Source of the DNA: Conexibacter sp. S30A1
GTDB taxonomy: Bacteria; Actinomycetota; Thermoleophilia; Solirubrobacterales; Solirubrobacteraceae
Direction: 5' to 3'
NCBI RefSeq assembly: GCF_023330665.1
Contig: NZ_CP097127.1
Coordinates: forward strand, 248,001 to 312,000
DNA: 64,000 bases
Shown here piece after piece: positions 15,756-28,092 of the stretch (positions are counted from its first letter, which is position 1; the number at the start of each line of letters is the position of its first letter). The position numbers and the translations under genes are program-made. The notes beneath the pieces are model-generated. The model was given only the letters and a program-made list of their open reading frames with translations. It was not told where the DNA came from and ran no database searches.

Positions 15756-18196
15756 GCCCCGGGCCAAGTCGCGTCGTTGTAGAGGTCCACCTGCGGGCGC
15801 ACCAGGCCGACCCGATCCAGCAGGTTGCCAACCTCGTCGCCGTGCATCTCGCGGCGCTCCATCAGTTCGTCTGCGATCTGCTCGATCGCCTCCCGGTTGG
15901 TCGCGATCAGGCTGTAGGCCATCACATATGCCTGGCCGAGGAGCTGAGCGACGGCGTCGCGCTTGCCGGGGCTCGAGAGCACCGCGCTGATGGGATCGCC
16001 GCTGAGGGGCGAGCCGCCCGAGGCGCGATTCATGATCTGGTTGCCGATCTCCTCGAGGCGCTCTTTGACGCGGTCGCGCTGGTCTGGTTGTTCGCCTGGC
16101 CCGAGTCGGCGGCTGGGACGCAGGCTGATCGGCAGCTCCTCCGGTCCCATGCCCCACATGCCAACCATGGCGCTGGCCGTCGCCGTGGCGCTGTACAGGT
16201 CGCCGCTGACGCCCTGTGAGTTCTCCCCGTAGAAGACGTGCTCGGCTGCCATGGCGCCCAGCGTCATGATCAGGCTACCCATCACGCGGCCCCTGAAGTG
16301 GCTGAAGCGCTCGTCTTTCTCCATCGACTGGTAGTGGCCCAGAGAGCCTCCGCGCTTGCGGATCGACAGCCGCGTGGAGAGCACCTCGTTGCCGAGAAAG
16401 ACGTGACCAGCCGCCGCGTGGCCGGCCTCGTGGATCGCGACCGCTCGGGTCTCCTCCTCGACGTACTCGATGTTTTGGGCGGTTCCGGATTCCACCGTGG
16501 TCATGGCCTCGACGATGTCCCGCCAGGCGAACGCGTGCCTGCCCTCCGAGTGGGCGATCGTCAGCGCCATCGAACAGCACTGTTCGATCATCGAGGGCGA
16601 GTAGCCCCCGGTGATCCGGGCCAGCTCGTCGCGGCGATGGTCGGTGTCCAGGTCTGGCTCATGCGCGACCTTGGCCATGTAGAGGTCGAAGATGTCCTTG
16701 CGGTCGTCCTTGGTCGGTGTGCGGAACCAGATGTGGCGTCCCATGCGCCCCGGCCGCGTGAGCGCCGGGTCGAGCGCCTCGATCGGCACGTTGCAGGCGC
16801 CGATGAAGTAGATCTCCTCGCGCCTGGGCTTGGGCGTCGATAGGCGCAGGCGCAGACTCCCGATTCGCTGCGGCACGACGAACAGCGCGTCGAGAAATGT
16901 GTTGAAGCGGTTGATCATGAACTTCTGGAAGACCGGCGGCTCGCCCATCCCGTCCATCACCACCAGCAGTTGGTTGAGCGCCTGGCCCTGATAGCCCATC
17001 CCGCCCATGCCGCCGGGGAACACGGCGTTCACGCGAGCGGACACCCGTTGCAAGAAGCCGGTGGTGCCGGATACCGGGGCGCTGCCCGCTCGCGCTGAAA
17101 ACAGCTGATCACGCCACTGGCGCGTCTCGATCACGACGTCCCCGGTTGGCGTGATCGCACCGCTGGCGCCGAAGAAGAGGAAGTCGTGGATCGAGCTTGG
17201 GGTGCTCTGTGAGCCGGCGGTCATCGAGGTGCCGAGCGACTGACGCCGCAGGCCGACGGCGTCGATCTCGTCGATGAAGACGATGCACTGACCGCCCCAC
17301 TTGCGAGCCAGCTTGCGGGCGCGATGCGCCAACAGCTGGACGACCAGCGCGTCCATGCCCATGAACATCTGTGCAAACCCAGAGCCCGGGATCGTCACGA
17401 ACGGACAGTTGAAGTTGGTGGCGATGGCCTTGGAGATCATTGTCTTGCCGGTACCCGGGGCACCGAGGAAAAGCAGGCCGCGCTCGCGTTTGCCGCCCGC
17501 CTTCTCGAACTCCTCGCCGGACTGCCACAGGGTGATCACGCGGGTGATCTCCTCCTTGGCTTCGGCTTGGCCACGAACGTCGTCGATCTTCACGCCCCAG
17601 CTTGCGTCGCCCGGCTCATAGCTGCGGATCCCGCGTGCGGCCATGAACAGGAAGGGGCCGAAGAGGATGAAGACGTTGATGAACAGCAGCAGCGGCAGCT
17701 GGACGAAGATCAGCGCCAGCTGCGGCAGCGTGTCTGGCGGGAAGATCGTCCGCAGGCCGGCGAACGGGTTGAAGAAACCAGCGCTCACGCCGGCGAACGC
17801 GAACAGCGCTTGGCAGAGCGCCAGCAGGACCAACACAGCCCCGATCCAGATCGGCAGCCGCCTGTACTTTGCGCGCCAGTACCAGTAGCGGCGCCGCGCG
17901 ACGATGTCCTCCTCCTTGAGCTCGGCGCCGGCGCCGTAGAGGCTTGGCCAAGGCAGGAAGCGCCGCGCGATGACCTCCACGAGACCTCGGAAGAGCACCA
18001 CGGCGAGCGCTGTCAGCAGGAGCGAGGCGAGGAGGCCGAGGTGGTTGGAGTCGTAAAGAACCAGGAAGAAAGCCGGCGCTGTGAGCAGCGCCACGAACGT
18101 GGCCGCGCGCGTCAGCCGTCGCCATTCGTGCGCGAGCGCGCTGGCGTGCTCATTGATCGGGCCGCGGAGCCCGGTGCTCTGCTCGGCGTAAGCCAT
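15752..18196 (-). CDS. Divergent FtsH-like AAA+ zinc metalloprotease with insertions
   Basis: An 814-residue membrane protease. Hydrophobic segments are around 30-70, 114-137 and 157-188. The AAA+ domain has Walker A GAPGTGKT (245-252), Walker B IVFIDEIDA (305-313) and the second region of homology ALDPALTRPGRMGRH (474-488). The peptidase zinc site is HEAGH (589-593). Canonical FtsH is about 600-650 residues. Here about 80-90 extra residues follow Walker B (roughly 316-404), and about 45 more lie between NQLLVVMDG and the NVP segment. Several segments precede the ATPase instead of two with a periplasmic loop. It is probably a second FtsH besides a normal one elsewhere, with altered substrate choice. 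Confidence 0.88.
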   Translation of the reverse strand: MAYAEQSTGLRGPINEHASALAHEWRRLTRAATFVALLTAPAFFLVLYDSNHLGLLASLLLTALAVVLFRGLVEVIARRFLPWPSLYGAGAELKEEDIVARRRYWYWRAKYRRLPIWIGAVLVLLALCQALFAFAGVSAGFFNPFAGLRTIFPPDTLPQLALIFVQLPLLLFINVFILFGPFLFMAARGIRSYEPGDASWGVKIDDVRGQAEAKEEITRVITLWQSGEEFEKAGGKRERGLLFLGAPGTGKTMISKAIATNFNCPFVTIPGSGFAQMFMGMDALVVQLLAHRARKLARKWGGQCIVFIDEIDAVGLRRQSLGTSMTAGSQSTPSSIHDFLFFGASGAITPTGDVVIETRQWRDQLFSARAGSAPVSGTTGFLQRVSARVNAVFPGGMGGMGYQGQALNQLLVVMDGMGEPPVFQKFMINRFNTFLDALFVVPQRIGSLRLRLSTPKPRREEIYFIGACNVPIEALDPALTRPGRMGRHIWFRTPTKDDRKDIFDLYMAKVAHEPDLDTDHRRDELARITGGYSPSMIEQCCSMALTIAHSEGRHAFAWRDIVEAMTTVESGTAQNIEYVEEETRAVAIHEAGHAAAGHVFLGNEVLSTRLSIRKRGGSLGHYQSMEKDERFSHFRGRVMGSLIMTLGAMAAEHVFYGENSQGVSGDLYSATATASAMVGMWGMGPEELPISLRPSRRLGPGEQPDQRDRVKERLEEIGNQIMNRASGGSPLSGDPISAVLSSPGKRDAVAQLLGQAYVMAYSLIATNREAIEQIADELMERREMHGDEVGNLLDRVGLVRPQVDLYNDATWPGA

Positions 18197-18233
18197 CGCT
18201 TAGGCCGTCAGGGTACCGCCGATCCGGCCTACG

Positions 18234-19241
18234 TCAATTGGTATGACTTCCGGTGGCGTCGAAGTACTGCGTGATCGCTTCCGCGATGCCGCCCGCGATC
18301 ACATGCTGACCGAGGCTGCTGTCGGCGATCGAGCCCTCGAAGGGATCGGTGATGAAGAGCGGTTCGATCAGCGCGCCGGGCATCATGCTCGGCGTGTTGA
18401 ACCAGCCGGGCTTGGCCGGGCCGAGCAGCATCAGGTGGCCGTAGGCGTCACCCGCTGCGGCGTTGACGACGGAGCCCAAGCCGCCGTCGAGCTGTACGCC
18501 CTCATTGGGGATGCCCCAGCCGTGACGGTTCATGGCCGTCAGCACGTCGTGCTGCACGAGCTTTGCCAGTCGGAGGTTCTTGGCAGCGAAGGGGCGTGCC
18601 GCGTCGTAGCCCGTCACCGAGCCGGCATTGTTGGGCGCTCCGGCGTCAAAGTAGATGCCCACGAGCGCATCGGCATGTCCGCGGTTGGCGCACTGGGCGC
18701 GTGCGGCCACGTCGGCATGCACACCCGCGGCGGTCAGCAGGTTGCCGTCAACGTCAGCCTTCGTCAGCCGTGCCACTGAAGTGTCGCGTGTGCGCGAAAC
18801 TACGACCCGAAAGCCTCTGGCACGGAGGAGTGCCATGGCGTCGAGCTCAACCGGGAGGGTCAGGCGGGCCTCGTAGATGGTCTTGCCGCTCTCGGTGCGA
18901 CCGATCGAGCCGGGGTCGAGGCCGCCGTGCCCCGCGTCCAGGAACACGGTCAGGTGACGGTTGCCGTGTGTGGGCGCATAGGCCATGCAGGCCGACGGCT
19001 CAAAGTAGGAGGCATCGACTGGCACTGCTGCTCTGGCCAATCGCTTGGGGGGCTTGCGAACATGGCTGCGGCTGGCGCTGTGTCCGCCGCTAAGCACACC
19101 GGCGCCCACGCCGATCACCACCGCCGCGGCCAGCCCCCAGATCAGGGACATTCGCCGCGCGCCCTGGCGACGGGGTGGGTCACGACGCCGGTGTCGCGCC
19201 TTGCGACTGTTTCGCGGGGAGCGGCGAGGTGCCGGACTCAT
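18234..19241 (-). CDS. N-acetylmuramoyl-L-alanine amidase-like protein (Amidase_3) with altered zinc site
   Basis: A 335-residue membrane-anchored protein. Start taken as ATG 19241 (MSPAPRRS); an upstream ATG at 19298 is possible. A basic N-terminus and a TM helix (IWGLAAAVVIGVGAGVL) are followed by an Amidase_3-like domain: VFLDAGHGGLDPG supplies the first zinc histidine, IYEARLTL the glutamate, and ALIEPLFITDPFEG the late acidic region. The usual second histidine (in an S-I-H-A/D context) is replaced: the sequence reads GIYFDAG, with Tyr in its place. It may be a weak or inactive enzyme, or use another ligand. A peptidoglycan-related role in the cell wall is likely. Confidence 0.75.
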   Translation of the reverse strand: MSPAPRRSPRNSRKARHRRRDPPRRQGARRMSLIWGLAAAVVIGVGAGVLSGGHSASRSHVRKPPKRLARAAVPVDASYFEPSACMAYAPTHGNRHLTVFLDAGHGGLDPGSIGRTESGKTIYEARLTLPVELDAMALLRARGFRVVVSRTRDTSVARLTKADVDGNLLTAAGVHADVAARAQCANRGHADALVGIYFDAGAPNNAGSVTGYDAARPFAAKNLRLAKLVQHDVLTAMNRHGWGIPNEGVQLDGGLGSVVNAAAGDAYGHLMLLGPAKPGWFNTPSMMPGALIEPLFITDPFEGSIADSSLGQHVIAGGIAEAITQYFDATGSHTN

Positions 19242-19374
19242 AGCGGCGGGCTGGTCAGGTCTGGCTGGCGAGGCAAGGGCCCAGCGAGCATGACGCAACT
19301 CCCTAAGAGAAACATCATCTTCGCGCTGCGCGGCTGTCCGCCGGCGGGCCTACGCTGGTCCTGTGCGACACGGA

Positions 19375-20835
19375 ATGCGCTCGCTCAGGCTGCTGCTGGC
19401 TTTAGTTCTGGTGGCCGCGATCACGGGCGCGACGGTCGCCGCCGCGAGCGCCGGACCGGTTGCGCCCTCAGCTTGGACCACCTTCGACTACAACGCCCAG
19501 CGGACCGGCGTTGGCCCCAGCGACACCGGTGTCACGGCCGCAGCCCTGGGTTCGCTGCGGCGAACCGTGGTCCGGCTCCCGGGCACGGTCGACTCTGCCG
19601 CCGTGGCGCTTACCAACGTCCGTGTGCGTGGCGCGAGACATGACATCGCGATCGTGACGACCTCCTATGGACGCACGCTTGCGCTCAACCTCGCGAACGG
19701 ACGGATTCTCTGGCAGTTCGCGCCCGCAAGCGTGCGCTCGCTCCAGGGCGGGCCGCAGATCACAACCGCGGCGCCGGTGCTCGACCCGAGTCTTGCCTAT
19801 GTGTACGTGACCAGCCCCGACGGTTACGTGCACAAGCTCAGGGTTGCCAGCGGCCGGCCCGTCTGGAGCACGCGCGTAACCGCTGCGCCGGCGCGCGAGA
19901 AGCTGGCGGGAAGTCTGAACCTCGCGGATGGTGAGTTGATCGTGGTCACCGGCGGCTACTACGGCGACGTTCCCACTTACCAGGGTCACGTCGTCACGAT
20001 CGACCCGGCGACCGGTGTCATCACGCACGTCTTCAACACGCTCTGCTCGAACATCAAGCGGTTGATCGAGCCGCCAACGCGCTGCCGGGCGAGCGATTCT
20101 GCGATCTGGGGTAGGCCCGGCAGCGTGGTCGTGCCGGGCACCGGCGACATTCTGGTTGCGACGGGCAACGGGCCGTTCAACGGACGCACGGCTTGGGGGG
20201 ACAGCGTGCTCGAGCTCTCGCCGGCGCTGCGTCTGCTGCGTCACTGGACGCCGGTTGACCAAGTCCAGCTGAACGCGGACGACAAAGATCTCGGCAGCAC
20301 GGAGCCGGCGCTGCTACCGACCCACGGTGGGGTGCAGTTCGCCGTCCAGGGCGGCAAGCAGGGCGTGCTCAACCTGCTCGACATCAACCGTCTGGCCAGC
20401 AGCCGCGGGTCCGGTGGTTCCCGCACCGGGGGCTCGCTGCAGACCATCGCGGGTCCCGGTGCCACCGACATCTACAGCCAGCCCGCGGTTTGGCGAGCAC
20501 CGGGCGGCAGGGTTTACGTGTTCGTCACCAGCAACAGCGGGACCGCCGCCTACGCCCTGACGGCGGCGCGGCGTCTGCGCGTGGCGTGGCAGAACGGCCA
20601 GGCGGGAACGAGCCCCGTCGTTGCCGGCGGCCTGCTTTATGTCTACAACCAGTTGCAGGGGGTACTGAACGTCTACAACCCTGCAAACGGGCATCTGTAC
20701 CGGGCGCTGCCGGCGGCGCCCGGGCACTGGAACAGCCCGATCGTGCTCGCTGGCACGATCGTTCTGCCCGTCGGTGACGACAACGCACACCTGCGCACGG
20801 GCGAGCTGTTCATCTACCACCTGCCGCGTCGCTGA
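19375..20835 (+). CDS. Secreted PQQ-type beta-propeller protein
   Basis: A 486-residue protein with an N-terminal signal peptide (MRSLRLLLALVLVAAITGATVAAASAG). I chose ATG 19375; GTG 19363 is an alternative. Repeated units of the PQQ/WD-like type can be seen, for example LALNLANGRILWQF, HKLRVASGRPVWSTRV and VVAGGLLYVYN. The residues needed for a quinoprotein dehydrogenase (disulfide of adjacent cysteines, calcium site) are not obvious, so a structural or binding propeller is more likely than an enzyme. It ends 26 bases inside the 3' end of the convergent VOC gene. Confidence 0.75.
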   Translation: MRSLRLLLALVLVAAITGATVAAASAGPVAPSAWTTFDYNAQRTGVGPSDTGVTAAALGSLRRTVVRLPGTVDSAAVALTNVRVRGARHDIAIVTTSYGRTLALNLANGRILWQFAPASVRSLQGGPQITTAAPVLDPSLAYVYVTSPDGYVHKLRVASGRPVWSTRVTAAPAREKLAGSLNLADGELIVVTGGYYGDVPTYQGHVVTIDPATGVITHVFNTLCSNIKRLIEPPTRCRASDSAIWGRPGSVVVPGTGDILVATGNGPFNGRTAWGDSVLELSPALRLLRHWTPVDQVQLNADDKDLGSTEPALLPTHGGVQFAVQGGKQGVLNLLDINRLASSRGSGGSRTGGSLQTIAGPGATDIYSQPAVWRAPGGRVYVFVTSNSGTAAYALTAARRLRVAWQNGQAGTSPVVAGGLLYVYNQLQGVLNVYNPANGHLYRALPAAPGHWNSPIVLAGTIVLPVGDDNAHLRTGELFIYHLPRR

Positions 20836-21766
20836 GGCCAGCGTTCGCTGTGGCGCGCGGATTACGAAGCGGCGTCAGCGTGCGCTCCAGCCGGGTGCGC
20901 AGGTGCTCGTGCTGGGTCGGCAGGCACAGGCGTTCGCCGAGGTGCTCTGGATCCTCGTCGACGGCGAATCCCGGTGAGGTTGTCGCGAGCTCAAAGAGGA
21001 TGCCCTGCGGCTGGCGGAAGTAGATCGAGTGGAAGTAGTCGCGGTCGATCACGGGCGTGACCGTCATGCCCACGTCGAGCAGGCGCTGACGCCAGACTGA
21101 GTGGTCTGAGTCGGCCGCGTGCCAGGCGATGTGGTGCACGGTCCCCGCGCCCTGAAGGGCATGCTGGGCGGTGTTCTCGTAGGTCCAGCGGAAGCGGCGC
21201 GTGGGCCCGTCCAGCAGGTAGCCGCCGCCGGTGTCGGTCGCGGTGAAGCCGAGGGTGTCGGTGAGCAGTTGCGCGTCGGCCTCTAGCGGACGGCCGATGT
21301 AGGCACGCGCACCCTCCACGCCGGTGATCGCGTGCTCCGGGGGGATCGCATGATGCGTGGCTGTGAGCGGGGCGTTGTGCGGGTCGGCCGTGACCAGTTC
21401 GAGCGAGAGGCCGTCTGGGTCGGCGAGCTTCAGCGAGTCGCGTGCGGGACGGTGGTGGGCATGTCCGTGCTCGGCGAGCCGCTGCTCCCAGAAGTCCAGC
21501 GCGCGCGCGTGGGGCACGCCAAGCTCGATGGTGTGGACCGCGCCCGCGCCTGGGCGTCCCCGGGCTGCGCCGCGGAATTCAAACCAGGTCAGGATCGATC
21601 CCGGCGTGCCCTCCTCGTCGCCGAAGTAGAGGTGATAGGCCTCGGGGGCGTCAAAGTTGACGGTCTGCTTGACCAGTCGCAGCCCCAGCACGTCCGCGTA
21701 GAAGTCGACCACTCGCTGCGCGTCGCCGGTGATCATCGTGATGTGATGCATTCCGTCGAGTCGCAT
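20810..21766 (-). CDS. VOC family ring-cleaving dioxygenase-like protein (MhqO-type)
   Basis: A 318-residue protein with two vicinal-oxygen-chelate units. It starts MHHITMITGDAQRVVDFYADVLGLRLVKQTVNFD, typical of the MhqO/MhqA-type hydroquinone dioxygenase group. The metal site can be read as HHIT (first unit), a VHHIAWHA segment and a late glutamate in GILFELAT. Members cleave or detoxify quinone-like compounds. It stands alone, next to a tRNA gene, and is not linked to the catabolic operon at 43-54 kb. Confidence 0.8.
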   Translation of the reverse strand: MRLDGMHHITMITGDAQRVVDFYADVLGLRLVKQTVNFDAPEAYHLYFGDEEGTPGSILTWFEFRGAARGRPGAGAVHTIELGVPHARALDFWEQRLAEHGHAHHRPARDSLKLADPDGLSLELVTADPHNAPLTATHHAIPPEHAITGVEGARAYIGRPLEADAQLLTDTLGFTATDTGGGYLLDGPTRRFRWTYENTAQHALQGAGTVHHIAWHAADSDHSVWRQRLLDVGMTVTPVIDRDYFHSIYFRQPQGILFELATTSPGFAVDEDPEHLGERLCLPTQHEHLRTRLERTLTPLRNPRATANAGLSDAAGGR

Positions 21767-21798
21767 GCCCGTCCACCGGTCGCTTCCGCTGTCTCCAG

Positions 21799-21883
<85 letters not shown>

Positions 21884-21941
21884 CTGGGGCGCCGAGTATA
21901 GCCGTGGCCGACGGCTTCCGTCCTGGCGTCAGGATATGGTT

Positions 21942-21955
21942 CGAACACGTGTTCG
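21942..21955. promoter_or_regulatory. SOS box (LexA operator) upstream of lexA
   Basis: A perfect 14-base palindrome, cgaacacgtgttcg, fits the CGAAC-N4-GTTCG LexA box of actinobacteria and Bacillus. It lies 38 bases before the lexA start codon, so lexA is very likely autoregulated. A tatggt hexamer just upstream (21935-21940) could be the -10 element. Confidence 0.9.
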
Positions 21956-21992
21956 CCACAGTCTCGGGACGGTTCTAGGAAGGAGCCAGCGG

Positions 21993-22601
21993 ATGGACCT
22001 GACCAAACGTCAGCAGGAGATCATCGACTTCATCAAACGCTACGCGGAGGACCACGGCTATCCCCCCACGGTGCGCGACATCGGTCGCGCGGTTGGGCTC
22101 GCGTCGTCCTCCACGGTGCACGCGCACCTGGCCAATCTGGAACGCCTTGGTCTGCTTCGCCGCGACCCGACCAAGCCACGCGCGATGGAGTTGCTGGATC
22201 GCGCCGGGGCGCTGGCCAGGGGTGTGGTCGGCTCAGGTCTACCGCTACTGGGGCAGGTGGCTGCCGGCACACCCATTCTGGCGCAGGAGAATGTCGAGGA
22301 GTACATCGAGACGCCGGTGGCGTGCGGCGGTGACCGTGGCGAGTATCTGCTGCGAGTCCGGGGCGAGTCGATGAAGGATGCCGGCATCCTCGATGGCGAC
22401 CTGGTGGTGGTGCGTCCGCAACAGACCGCTCGCGACGGCGAGATCGTTGTTGCGCTGATCGATGATGAGGCGACGGTCAAGCGCTTCTATCGCGAGGGCG
22501 ATCATGTGCGGCTTCAACCGGAGAACGCGCTGATGGCTCCGATCATCGTGCGCGAGGTCAATGTGCTCGGCACAGTGGTGGGGCTGATGCGCAGCATTTA
22601 A
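21993..22601 (+). CDS. lexA: SOS regulator LexA
   Basis: A 202-residue LexA. The N-terminal winged helix has PPTVRDIGRAVGLASSSTVHAHLANLERLGLL. The self-cleavage site is A91-G92 (QVAAGTPI), and the catalytic pair is S126 (RGESMKDAGILDGD) and K163 (DEATVKRFY). The start is ATG 21993 with the ribosome site aaggag a few bases upstream. The upstream palindrome at 21942-21955 is its own operator. It represses DNA-damage genes until RecA-stimulated autocleavage. All functional residues are intact. Confidence 0.98.
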   Translation: MDLTKRQQEIIDFIKRYAEDHGYPPTVRDIGRAVGLASSSTVHAHLANLERLGLLRRDPTKPRAMELLDRAGALARGVVGSGLPLLGQVAAGTPILAQENVEEYIETPVACGGDRGEYLLRVRGESMKDAGILDGDLVVVRPQQTARDGEIVVALIDDEATVKRFYREGDHVRLQPENALMAPIIVREVNVLGTVVGLMRSI

Positions 22602-22646
22602 GCGTCCGGGCGATCGACGCGGCGAGGTTGGACGCTATCCTGCGGA

Positions 22647-22995
22647 CCGCAGGCTGAGCAGCCGCGGAGGTGTACGCGCCTTCGAGGAAAGTCCGGACAT
22701 CACAGGGCAGGGTGGTCGGTAACGCCGACCCGGGGAAACCCGCGGGAAAGTGCCACAGAAAAGACACCGCCTAAGCCTCGGTGCAAGTCTCGACGTGATA
22801 CGACGGGGCTGACGAGGCCGGTAAGGGTGAAATGGTGCGGTAAGAGCGCACCGGCGTCGCGGCGACGCGGCGGCCAGGTAAACCCCACCCGATGCAAGGC
22901 CGAGCAGAACCGCTTGTAGGTTGCCCGCCAAGGTTCGGGTAGGCCGCTTTAGATGGATGGCTGCTCCAGACAGGATCCGGCTTACAGGCCTGCTA
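22647..22995 (+). ncRNA. rnpB: RNase P RNA (type A-like)
   Basis: About 349 bases with the conserved core of bacterial RNase P RNA: gaggaaagtccggac near the 5' side, gaaacccgcgggaaagtgccacagaaa, ggtaagggtgaaatggtgcggtaagagcgcacc, ccaggtaaaccccaccc with gagca, agatggatgg, and acaggatccggcttac at the 3' side. Terminal pairing of gcaggc (22649-22654) with gcctgc (22988-22993) sets the ends to within a few bases. It matures tRNA 5' ends. Confidence 0.96.
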
Positions 22996-22999
22996 AGGA

Positions 23000-23025
23000 G
23001 GGTCCCCGGGGCAGCCCGGGGACCC
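23000..23025 (+). terminator. Strong hairpin after rnpB
   Basis: A perfect 11-bp stem, gggtccccggg / cccggggaccc with loop gcag, sits just after rnpB and before the 3' end of the convergent acetyltransferase gene. There is only a weak T-containing tail (tctaatct). It likely serves both transcripts. Confidence 0.75.
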
Positions 23026-23026
23026 T

Positions 23027-23541
23027 CTAATCTGCGCTGCCAGCCGCCGCCACCAGCGCCAGCGCTGCGCCGCTCAGGCGGTGGTTGGTCCACTCCTCGA
23101 GTACGGTCGCTCCAAGCTTGCGGTAGAAGGCGAGGGCGGGCTGGTTCCAGTCAAGCGCCGTCCAGCCGAGACGCGTGCGGCCACGCTCCAGGGTGATTCG
23201 GGCCACCCGCGCCAGCAGCGCCTGACCGACTCCGGCGCGTCTGTGCTCCGGCAGCACGAAGAGGTCCTCAAGCCAGATCCCCGGCTCGCACTCCCAGGTC
23301 GAGAACGTGCCGTGAAACAGCGCAAAGCCAGCGGGGACGCCGTCCACCTCCGCGATCAGCGCCTCGGCCGCGGGCTCGCTGCCAAACAGCCAGTGGCGCA
23401 GCTGCTCCGGGCTGCCGGTGACCTCGTCGGGGGCCCGCTCGTACTCCGCCAGGGCTCTGATCAGCGCAAAGATCAGCTCGACGTCCGCGTCGCTCGCGGT
23501 CCGGATCTGCACGCGGGCCGTCAGCTGTGACGGACCGTCGC

Positions 23542-23545
<4 letters not shown>
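23027..23545 (-). CDS. GNAT family N-acetyltransferase
   Basis: A 172-residue GNAT protein close to the diamine/spermidine acetyltransferase group: it has IRTASDADVELIFALIRALAEYE at the N-terminus, the acetyl-CoA loop LPEHRRAGVGQALLARVA, and the WTALDWNQPALAFYRKLGA motif. The substrate is unknown, possibly a polyamine or amino acid analogue. Its start overlaps the stop of the upstream acyl-CoA ligase gene by 4 bases, so it is the last gene of a three-gene minus-strand unit. Confidence 0.88.
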
Positions 23546-25032
<1,487 letters not shown>

Positions 25033-25042
25033 CTGTGTCTCC

Positions 25043-25849
25043 TCACTCTCCGGTGAAACTCGCGGGGCGCTTTTCCAGAAATGCCCGCACGCCCTCGACA
25101 AAGTCGGCCGACTGTGCGCGCTGCTGCTGCAGCTCGGCTTCGAGCTCCAGCTGGCGTTCTAGCTGCGGCAGGACACCACGGTTCAGCGCCTGCTTGATCG
25201 CCGCGTGGGAGCCGGGGGCGCCGTGCGCCAGCCGGTTTGCCAACGCCGCGGTGGCGGCCGCCAGCGCTTCGGCATCGGCGTAGACATGATTTGCCAGCCC
25301 GCAGGCGGTCGCCCGCTGCGCCTCCAGCGGCTCGGCCAGCAGGCCCAGCTCGGTGGCGATCCCGAGCCCGGCGCGCGCCGCGACGAGCACGGAGGAGCCG
25401 CCGTCGAGCGCCAGGCCGACGCTCGCGAATGCGAGCAGGAAGTAGGCGCCGGCGTCGGCGAGCACGATGTCGGCGGCGAGCGCAAGCGAGCAGCCGAAGC
25501 CGACCGCGCCTCCGTGAACCGATGCGATCACCGGCTTTGAGAGCGTGCGGGTGCGCAGGATCAGCGGGTGAAAGACCTCGCGCAGCGGTGTCAGCAGGTC
25601 GGCGCCGCCGTCCGCGCCCCAGGCTGCCACCTGCCTGAGGTCCGCCCCCGAGGAGAACCCGCGCCCGGCGCCGCGCAGCACGACCGCTCGCACCTGCGGC
25701 TCACGCTCCGCGCGCTCCAGCGCGGCCAGCAGCTCGTGGGCCATCTGGGGCGTGAACGCATTCAGCGAGCCAGGGCGGTTGAGGGTAATCCAGGCGACGC
25801 GCTCCTGGAGCTGCACGTCGATGCACTCAAAGGCCAGTGAGGCGCTCAT
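25043..25849 (-). CDS. Enoyl-CoA hydratase/isomerase family protein
   Basis: A 268-residue crotonase-fold protein: ITLNRPGSLNAFT, the oxyanion-hole segments RGFSSGADLR and HGGAVGFGCSLALAADIVLADAGAYFLLAFASVGLALDGGSS. The catalytic glutamate positions of classical hydratases are not clear (the sequence has VGLALDGG), resembling PaaG/PaaB-type isomerases. It is the first gene of the unit with the acyl-CoA ligase (10 bases downstream) and the acetyltransferase. Confidence 0.88.
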   Translation of the reverse strand: MSASLAFECIDVQLQERVAWITLNRPGSLNAFTPQMAHELLAALERAEREPQVRAVVLRGAGRGFSSGADLRQVAAWGADGGADLLTPLREVFHPLILRTRTLSKPVIASVHGGAVGFGCSLALAADIVLADAGAYFLLAFASVGLALDGGSSVLVAARAGLGIATELGLLAEPLEAQRATACGLANHVYADAEALAAATAALANRLAHGAPGSHAAIKQALNRGVLPQLERQLELEAELQQQRAQSADFVEGVRAFLEKRPASFTGE

Positions 25850-26133
25850 CTCGACCCAGTATCGCGCGCGGCCCGAGGCGGCGGTGGCCCGCCTGTGGCG
25901 GCGGTGGCCCCGCGCCGTCGCATAACTCTCATATCGAAACCGTCTGGCCCGGGGCTGTTCACGTTTTGTTTATGCGGGCACCTCGGTTAGCATGCCGTAT
26001 GCCACACGGCGCCCGCCCAAGGGCCGCAGCACCTCTGAATGTGCCGATGCGCACGAACGCAGCAGCGTCCGTGCGACTTCGGGGTTAATTGATCTCGACG
26101 GAGAGCAGCAGCGGGAAGGAGCAGGACCCGGAC
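25850..26133. promoter_or_regulatory. Divergent intergenic region between the enoyl-CoA hydratase and pckG genes
   Basis: About 280 bases that should contain promoters for both directions. A 14-base direct repeat, ggcggcggtggccc, occurs at 25877-25890 and 25897-25910 (period 20). The stretch from 25920 to 26000 is richer in A/T than its surroundings (cataactctcatatcg, cgttttgtttatg) and is the likely promoter zone for pckG. I see no classical riboswitch. A TTG-initiated N-terminal extension of PckG from 26089 cannot be excluded. Confidence 0.4.
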
Positions 26134-27951
<1,818 letters not shown>

Positions 27952-28092
27952 GCGGCCACGCTTGCACTGATCCCATCCGACGCCGGCCTGCTCGCCCTGC
28001 AGGCCGGCGTCGTCGCCGGACCCCGGCCGCTTGACGCGACCTGGCAGACGCGCCTGCGGTGGCTGCGCGGGCGGGGCTGGGCACTGATCCCG

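Noticed and set aside
15756-16157. N-terminal extension of the membrane partner protein
   Set aside because: It would be an Arg-rich stretch antiphase within the protease gene; the ATGA overlap at 15755 is the natural start.
22601-23026. Minus-strand open frames across the rnpB region
   Set aside because: The sequence is explained by RNase P RNA on the plus strand.
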